A program made the position numbers and the translations under genes. A stretch of DNA of 64,000 bases from CALEMW01 sp035447065. Lineage in GTDB: Bacteria; Krumholzibacteriota; Krumholzibacteriia; LZORAL124-64-63. Each line of letters starts with the position of its first letter. The first letter of the stretch is position 1. Below the pieces are notes generated by a model that did no database searches, was not told where the DNA came from, and saw nothing but the letters and a program-made list of their open reading frames with translations. Location of the stretch: assembly GCA_035447065.1 (NCBI GenBank), contig DAOTGJ010000007.1, positions 1 through 64,000 on the forward strand. Direction: 5' to 3'. Of the stretch, positions 59,422 through 64,000 are shown in pieces.

Positions 59422-60039
59422 GTGGCTGAACGTCCATTCATATCCGGCGGCGCCCGCGAGGCCCGGCGCGACGACAAGCGCCACCGCATCCTGGACGCGG
59501 CGGTGGTGGAGATCGCGCGCAGCGGCTACTTCGGCACCACGGTGGCCCGCATCGCCCGCCGCGCGGGCGTGGCCGACGGCACCATCTACCTCTACTTCGA
59601 GAACAAGGACGCCATCCTCACCGCGGTGCTGGACCGGGCCATGGACCGCTTCATCCGCCAGGGCGCCGAGGCCATTCCCGCCGCCGGCACGGCGCCGGAG
59701 CGTCTGGCCGCGGTGGTGCGCCAGCACCTGGAGCTGGTGGGCCGGGATCACGATCTGGCCGTGGTGCTCCAGGTGGAGCTCCGCCACAGCCTGCAGTTCA
59801 TGGGGCTCTACTCGCGCACGCGCCTGCGGGAATACCTGGGGATCCTGGCCGAGGTGGTGGGCCACGGGCAGCGCGCCGGCGCCTTCCGCGCCGACGCCGA
59901 TCCCATGGACACGGCCAAGCTGATCTTCGGAGTGCTGGACCAGACCGTGACGGACTGGATCCTGGCCGACGACAACTCCCGCCTCGCCTCCCGCGCGGAG
60001 CCCGTCCTCGCCTTCATCCTCGCCGCCCTCCGACCCTGA
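59422..60039 (+). CDS. TetR-family regulator of fatty-acid degradation (FadR-like)
   Basis: 205 residues from GTG 59422 with GGGGGAG upstream. The TetR helix-turn-helix is clear: HRILDAAVVEIARSGYFGTT, VARIARRAGVADGTIYLYFE and NKDAILTAVL. The C-terminal ligand domain (about 75-205) resembles Bacillus FadR/YsiA-type acyl-CoA sensors (e.g. VVLQVELRHSLQFMGLYSRT). It is divergent from fadN and its likely target is the palindrome at 59305-59322. By analogy long-chain acyl-CoA would release it and induce fadNAE. A second false gap lies just after the gene. Assignment as a fad regulator rests on context. Confidence 0.9.
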   Translation: MAERPFISGGAREARRDDKRHRILDAAVVEIARSGYFGTTVARIARRAGVADGTIYLYFENKDAILTAVLDRAMDRFIRQGAEAIPAAGTAPERLAAVVRQHLELVGRDHDLAVVLQVELRHSLQFMGLYSRTRLREYLGILAEVVGHGQRAGAFRADADPMDTAKLIFGVLDQTVTDWILADDNSRLASRAEPVLAFILAALRP

Positions 60040-60090
60040 GGCCGCTCTCGCGACGGGAGAAAAGCCCGGGGCGTCGTCTACACGGCTGAC
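60036..60090. repeat. 55-bp contig-end overlap, copy 1
   Basis: Identical to 60191-60245 beyond the N run; it includes the last two bases of the TetR stop codon. Confidence 0.95.
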
Positions 60091-60190
60091 NNNNNNNNNN
60101 NNNNNNNNNNNNNNNNNNNNNNNNNNNNNNNNNNNNNNNNNNNNNNNNNNNNNNNNNNNNNNNNNNNNNNNNNNNNNNNNNNNNNNNNNN
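60091..60190. other. False assembly gap (100 N)
   Basis: Flanked by the same 55 bp on both sides. Merged, the TetR-family gene and the convergent amidohydrolase are about 40 nt apart. Confidence 0.95.
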
Positions 60191-60245
60191 CTGAGGCCGC
60201 TCTCGCGACGGGAGAAAAGCCCGGGGCGTCGTCTACACGGCTGAC
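60191..60245. repeat. 55-bp contig-end overlap, copy 2
   Basis: Second copy of 60036-60090; it includes the final codons of the amidohydrolase gene. Confidence 0.95.
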
Positions 60246-61582
60246 ATCTTGTCCCAGATGCGCTTGGCCGCGGCGCGGACCGACACGCCGTCGTAGGGGG
60301 CGGCGTCGCCGTAGTTGAAGCGCCGCACGCCGTCCACGTAGACCTCGCGGATGTCCCAGGGATGGAAGCCGAAGAGCAGCAGGCTGAGCCAGTTGTCGCC
60401 GGACAGCGGGCTCTTGTGGCCCTGGTTGCAGATGACGAAGTCGGCGGGGGCGCCGGCAGCCAGCGATCCGAAGGGTTCGCCGAAGAGCTCGCGGGCCAGG
60501 CGGTAGCCGCCCACCCACAGCTTGCGCGCGCCGCTGAAGCCCAGCGAGCCGCGGCCGCTCTCGTTGCCGCGGTAGAAGGAGGTGCGCATCTCGCCCAGCA
60601 TGTTCTCGTCCACGCCGTCGGTGCCGAAGCAGGCGCGCTCGGGGAACTTCTCCACGCGGGCGCGGCCCATGGCGTAGTTCATGTTGGAGCGGCAGTTGTG
60701 CAGCAGCCAGCAGCGGCGATGCCGCAGCAGGACCAGCTCCTCGTCGGTCACGTCCACGCAGTGGGCCAGCAGGGTGCGCGGTCCCAGCAGACCGAAGCGG
60801 TCCAGGCGCTCCACCGGCGCAGGCCAGCCGCGGTCCAGGCAGAGCTCGCGGTCCGTGGTGCCTTCGCCCAGGTGCATGTGCACTCCCACGTCGAACTCCG
60901 ACGCCAGCTCCGCGAGCTGCTCCAGGGTGCGGTCCTCCAGCGTGAAGCTGGCGTGGGCGCCCACGCAGCCGCGGAACCAGGGCACGTCCGTGGTGGACTC
61001 GTCGCGCATCCGGGTCAGCCAGCGGCGGTTCTCGGCCAGGGCGGTGTCGCGGCTGCCGGGGCCGCCGCGGTCCGTCACCTCGTAGCAGAGGGCGCCGCGC
61101 AGGCCCACCTTGCGCAGGGCGTCGGACACGGCGTCCAGGGAGCCGCCCACGCTCGTGAGGCTGGAGTGGTGGTCCAGGACCAGGGTGGTGCCGCAGCGCA
61201 GGGCGTCCCAGCCGCCGGCCAGGGCGCTCTGATGGATGGCCTCGCGGTCGAAGGCGCGGTCCAGCTTCCACCAGATCTCCGTCAGGGCCTCCTGGAAGCT
61301 GCGCGGCGTGGTGGCCGGCGCCGGCATGCCGGGGGCCATGGTCATGTACATGTGGGTGTGGCCGTTGACGTAGCCGGGCATGACCACGCGGCCGTCCAGG
61401 TCCTTCACCTCCGCGCCCGGGGGCGGCGCGAGGTCGCGGCCGCGGGCGGCGATGCGGGAACCGTCGATGAGCAGGTCGCAGCGCTCCACCTTGGGGTCGG
61501 GGGCGGCCTCCAGGTCCAGGGGGAGGTAGTCCAGGACGAGGGCGTCCTTCAGCAGGACGGGGGCGCGGCGGTCGGTGCTCAA
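60233..61582 (-). CDS. SsnA/AtzA-like metal-dependent amidohydrolase
   Basis: 449 residues from TTG 61582 with GGAGGAA upstream. The amidohydrolase TIM barrel has VMPGYVNGHTHMYMTMAPGM (H75, H77), HMHLGEG, LLAHCVDVTDEEL and FGTDGVDENMLGEM (metal Asp), all in order. This set matches the SsnA branch (putative aminohydrolase of selenium and purine metabolism) and the AtzA/TrzN deaminases. It probably deaminates or hydrolyses a nitrogen heterocycle in the cytoplasm using one divalent metal. No purine or selenium genes adjoin it, so the substrate is open. The hairpin around 61627-61651 lies in its leader. Confidence 0.88.
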   Translation of the reverse strand: MSTDRRAPVLLKDALVLDYLPLDLEAAPDPKVERCDLLIDGSRIAARGRDLAPPPGAEVKDLDGRVVMPGYVNGHTHMYMTMAPGMPAPATTPRSFQEALTEIWWKLDRAFDREAIHQSALAGGWDALRCGTTLVLDHHSSLTSVGGSLDAVSDALRKVGLRGALCYEVTDRGGPGSRDTALAENRRWLTRMRDESTTDVPWFRGCVGAHASFTLEDRTLEQLAELASEFDVGVHMHLGEGTTDRELCLDRGWPAPVERLDRFGLLGPRTLLAHCVDVTDEELVLLRHRRCWLLHNCRSNMNYAMGRARVEKFPERACFGTDGVDENMLGEMRTSFYRGNESGRGSLGFSGARKLWVGGYRLARELFGEPFGSLAAGAPADFVICNQGHKSPLSGDNWLSLLLFGFHPWDIREVYVDGVRRFNYGDAAPYDGVSVRAAAKRIWDKMSAV

Positions 61583-61665
61583 GGCGGTTCCTCCGGTTGG
61601 CTGCGGAAAGGTGTCTGCCCCTTGAGGATCGCGCCGCGAAGGAGCGCGATCAAGGGATAAAAAAC

Positions 61666-61695
61666 GACGCGCCCGGGGTGGTCCCCGGGCGCGTC
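61666..61695 (-). terminator. Rho-independent terminator after the DUF4340 gene
   Basis: A 13-bp perfect stem (GACGCGCCCGGGG at 61666-61678, its complement at 61683-61695) with a 4-nt loop, followed on the minus strand by GTTTTTTATCC. It is the only clear T-tract terminator in the window. Confidence 0.9.
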
Positions 61696-61715
61696 GGCAG
61701 GTTCCGCGTCCGCGC

Positions 61716-62738
61716 TCAGCTCTCCGGCAGCAGGTCCGCCAGGGTCTTGAAGATCTGGTCGGCCTTGAACTTGCGGATCACCCAGACGGTCTGGTCGCGG
61801 GACGACATCACATACACGCCCTCCTGGGTGCCCGGGCCGGCGTCGCGCTCCTCGCCCCAGCGCAGCTCGAAGGTGCCGCCGTCGGCCAGGCCCACCTCCA
61901 CGCGCCGCGGCGCCTTCCAGAGGCCGTAGCCGCGCCAGTCCGCCTTGGGGTCGGCCACGTCGGCCGCCTGCACCTTGGTCAGGGCGGTCATGAGCCCGTC
62001 GGCCTTGGTCTTGGCCAGGGGGCGACGCTCCGGCTGGGTCAGCACCCACTCCCAGGTGGACGGGTCCGCGGCGCCGGTGCTGTCGGCGGCCGCGAAGGTC
62101 TTCTCCAGCCGCAGCACCTCGTCGCCCTCGGTCAGAGTGATGCTGCGGATGTCCGCCGGGTCGCACTGGAAGACGTCCAGGTCCAGGAACGTGCGCTGCT
62201 CCGGGGCCTTGGGACCGCCCCACATGCCCAGCTTGCCGAGCACGTCCGTGCGCGAGAGGTAGGCGGCGTCGCGGCCCGGCTCGCGCAGGAACACGCCGCC
62301 CTGGGACGCGGCGCCCAGCTCCACGGCCGCCACCTCCTGCCAGTCGGCGCCGTAGAGGGTCACGGTGATCGAGGCGGGGTCGGCGTCGGGGCCCAGGCCG
62401 TAGTCGGCCAGGACCGAGGCGTCGTCGGAGCGGAACTCGCCGCGCAGCCCGTTGAGGGCGTCGATGAGCTCGCGCACCTTGCGCTCGTCGGCCTCGTGGT
62501 CCCAGGCGGTGCGCACCACCCAGCGGTCGGGCAGCTTCTCCACCACCACCCGGGTGGAGTCGGCGCCGCCCTGGGTCACCACCACGCGGTTGATCTCCTC
62601 GGCCACCACGTTCACGTCCAGCACGGGCCGCGTGTCGCTCTGCGACGTGGCGCGGTCGTGGCTCACGGTCTGATAGGCCACCGCGGCGGCCAGGGCGGCC
62701 ACGAAGGCGGTCAGGAACGCCAGCTGACGGGGCTTCAT
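61716..62738 (-). CDS. DUF4340-domain protein of an ABC/gliding-type operon
   Basis: 340 residues from ATG 62738 (GGAGGTG upstream), overlapping the end of the GldG-like gene (ATGA). One N-terminal helix (LAFLTAFVAALAAAVAYQTV) is followed by an extracytoplasmic domain with repeats of the DUF4340 type, e.g. DRWVVRTAWDHEADERKVRELIDALNGLRGEF read in two parts as DRWVVRTAWDHEAD and RKVRELIDALNGLRG. Such proteins are regularly encoded after an ABC ATPase, permease and GldG-like auxiliary protein. Its molecular function is unknown. Last gene before a strong terminator. Confidence 0.88.
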   Translation of the reverse strand: MKPRQLAFLTAFVAALAAAVAYQTVSHDRATSQSDTRPVLDVNVVAEEINRVVVTQGGADSTRVVVEKLPDRWVVRTAWDHEADERKVRELIDALNGLRGEFRSDDASVLADYGLGPDADPASITVTLYGADWQEVAAVELGAASQGGVFLREPGRDAAYLSRTDVLGKLGMWGGPKAPEQRTFLDLDVFQCDPADIRSITLTEGDEVLRLEKTFAAADSTGAADPSTWEWVLTQPERRPLAKTKADGLMTALTKVQAADVADPKADWRGYGLWKAPRRVEVGLADGGTFELRWGEERDAGPGTQEGVYVMSSRDQTVWVIRKFKADQIFKTLADLLPES

Positions 62739-64000
62739 CGGGTCACCTCCTTGCGTCGCGCCGCGGCGCGGAACAGGCCGTAGGCGGCGATGAGGCACGG
62801 CACCAGGGCGGTGACGAAGATGCGGAAGGCCAGCTTCTCGCGGTCGCTCACCGGCCGGATCACGCGCTGCGTGAGGATCTTGCTGCGGATGGAGACCAGA
62901 TCGTCGCCGTGCACCATGTTGTCCACGGCGTTGATCAGCAGCAGCGGGTTCTGCCCGGCCTGCAGCGCCATGTCGTCGAACATCTTGGCGCAGCCCACCA
63001 CCACCAGCTGGGCCGCGGCGGGGGCCAGCGGCGCGATGCGGTCGTCGGCGGGATCGGGCGCCTCGGCGCCGGGCGCGGCGGCCCAGGCCGGCGCGCCGGT
63101 CGCGTTGAAGGTGTCGGGGAACTCCCCGCTCAGCCGCACGGCCAGGGGCAGCCCCGGCTCCATGGACTTGCCAGACGCGTTGAAGGCGCTGCCGGGCACC
63201 ATGCCGTCCTGGAAGGGCACGCGCCAGGCGCGGTCGCTGGCGGTGAACAGCACCTCCTGCTCCAGGCCGTGGGAGGCCAGCACGTCGCCGTCGGTCTCCA
63301 GCGCCGTGCCCCAGAGGTAGAGCAGGTTGGCGATGCGGCCGGTCATGGGCGCGTCCTGGTTGATGGTGGACTCGTTCACCCAGATCTGGATGGGCTTGCG
63401 CACCGGTTCGTTGGTCTGGAAGCGCAGGCCGCCCACGTTCTGGGTGCGCGGCACGCTGAGCATCTGGTTGGACTCGTCGCACAGGTGCCGCGTGTCCACC
63501 GTGACGCCCAGGCCGGCCAGCATGTCCTCCAGGCCGGTGGTCTGGCTGGCGCCGCTCACGATGAAGTCGCCGCGCGGCCCGGGCTGGTAGTCGTAGGCGT
63601 GCAGCTGCACCGCGAGCAGAGTGTTCAGCCCGTTGCTCAGGGCGCGGTTGATCTCGAAGGCCTGCCGCGCGTCCAGCCCGTGGGGGTTGAGCACCACCAG
63701 GGCGTCGGCGTCCTCGGGGATGCGGGAGTTAGCCGTGAGCTCCACGCGCCGCACCGTGTAGTGCTCCTGCTGCAGGATCTGCGCCACGCCGGTGTACACG
63801 TCCACCGGCTCGGGCGGCTGCATGCCCTGCTGCAGGTACATCATGGCCGTCTGCTGGTCCACCTCCTGCTTGGGCGCCACCAGCGCCACCACCGGCTGGC
63901 GGTCCCGCGTCAGGCGGTACACGCGCGAGACCAGCTCGTACTCCAGGTTGGCCAGCGACTGCGGCAGCACCTGCGGGATCACCTCCTCCGGCTTGTCCTT
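62735..64000 (-). CDS. GldG-family ABC transporter auxiliary protein, 5' end off window
   Basis: 422 codons are visible and the frame is open at the right edge. The family (ABC-type uncharacterised transport, GldG) is recognised by YELVSRVYRLTRDRQPVVAL, then VDVYTGVAQILQQEHYTVRR, LVVLNPHGLDARQAFEINRA, and the second half with MLAGLGV and RTQNVGGLRF. A C-terminal transmembrane helix (FVTALVPCLIAAYGLFRAAA) ends in RRKEVTR. In Bacteroidota GldF-GldG act with gliding and secretion; in other phyla the same genes occur without gliding. The ATPase and permease genes should lie beyond 64000. The C-terminus overlaps the DUF4340 start. Confidence 0.88.
   Translation of the reverse strand, partial: KDKPEEVIPQVLPQSLANLEYELVSRVYRLTRDRQPVVALVAPKQEVDQQTAMMYLQQGMQPPEPVDVYTGVAQILQQEHYTVRRVELTANSRIPEDADALVVLNPHGLDARQAFEINRALSNGLNTLLAVQLHAYDYQPGPRGDFIVSGASQTTGLEDMLAGLGVTVDTRHLCDESNQMLSVPRTQNVGGLRFQTNEPVRKPIQIWVNESTINQDAPMTGRIANLLYLWGTALETDGDVLASHGLEQEVLFTASDRAWRVPFQDGMVPGSAFNASGKSMEPGLPLAVRLSGEFPDTFNATGAPAWAAAPGAEAPDPADDRIAPLAPAAAQLVVVGCAKMFDDMALQAGQNPLLLINAVDNMVHGDDLVSIRSKILTQRVIRPVSDREKLAFRIFVTALVPCLIAAYGLFRAAARRKEVTR

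Noticed and set aside
1..64000. CRISPR arrays, transposases, integrases or phage genes
   Set aside because: No regularly spaced repeats and no recombinase signatures were found; the only repeats are inverted repeats, contig overlaps and one short tandem repeat.

Overview
This is a GC-rich (roughly 70 % by eye) bacterial window with dense, mostly operonic genes and four 100-N scaffold gaps, so it is a draft or metagenome-assembled scaffold. Many exported proteins end in a FlgD/T9SS-like C-terminal domain with a PNPFNP-type motif, alongside a gingipain-type C25 peptidase, Omp28-like proteins and a GldG-like ABC auxiliary protein. That combination suggests a high-GC relative of the FCB group, such as Krumholzibacteriota or Eisenbacteria. 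The placement is inference; no rRNA or other marker gene is present.

Layout, left part. 1-2445 (-) is the 5' part of a secreted BNR/Asp-box repeat protein. 2676-4986 (-) holds a small 2[4Fe-4S] ferredoxin and a DUF1573 / rhodanese / MauE operon. 5147-8167 (+) has a K+ channel with an RCK domain, then cysK and cysE. 8272-16799 (+) has an M1 aminopeptidase, a sulfatase-fold hydrolase, a membrane-fused spermidine-synthase-like protein, a PPC-domain protein and a HAF-repeat protein. 17174-20469 (-) is gatE-gatD, an archaeal-type Glu-tRNA(Gln) amidotransferase, divergent from the redox repressor rex.

Layout, middle. 21457-24909 (-) is a Na+/solute symporter, a SPOR protein and fabH. 25055-29678 (+) has a HAD phosphatase, an FG-GAP propeller protein, a phosphohexomutase and a truncated glutaredoxin. 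29779-31335 (-) is an SQR-like flavoprotein plus a small partial protein. 31513-37255 (-) is a striking run of three envelope proteins with thioredoxin-like CxxC domains: a PEGA/Omp28 lipoprotein, an Omp28-FlgD protein and a TlpA-thioredoxin/outer-membrane-barrel fusion. 37600-45182 (+) has C25 and M14 secreted peptidases. 45351-50358 (+) is a complete rnfABCDGE operon, with the flavin transferase apbE convergent behind it.

Layout, right part. An LdtD L,D-transpeptidase and a MepK-like M15 peptidase converge and overlap (51511-53505). A tRNA-Ile with anticodon UAU lies at 53587-53662 (-). 53749-59276 (-) is a fadN-fadA-fadE beta-oxidation operon, with a divergent TetR regulator and a perfect palindromic operator at the fad start site. 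An SsnA-like amidohydrolase follows, then DUF4340 and GldG-like genes run off the right edge.

Together the genes describe a protein- and lipid-degrading bacterium with a Na+ or H+ Rnf complex and an elaborate thiol-redox envelope. The most unusual items are bacterial GatDE, the tRNA-Ile(UAU), the thioredoxin-barrel fusion cluster and the fad control region. Two of the four gaps are false: identical 55-bp sequences flank them, so the contigs actually overlap.
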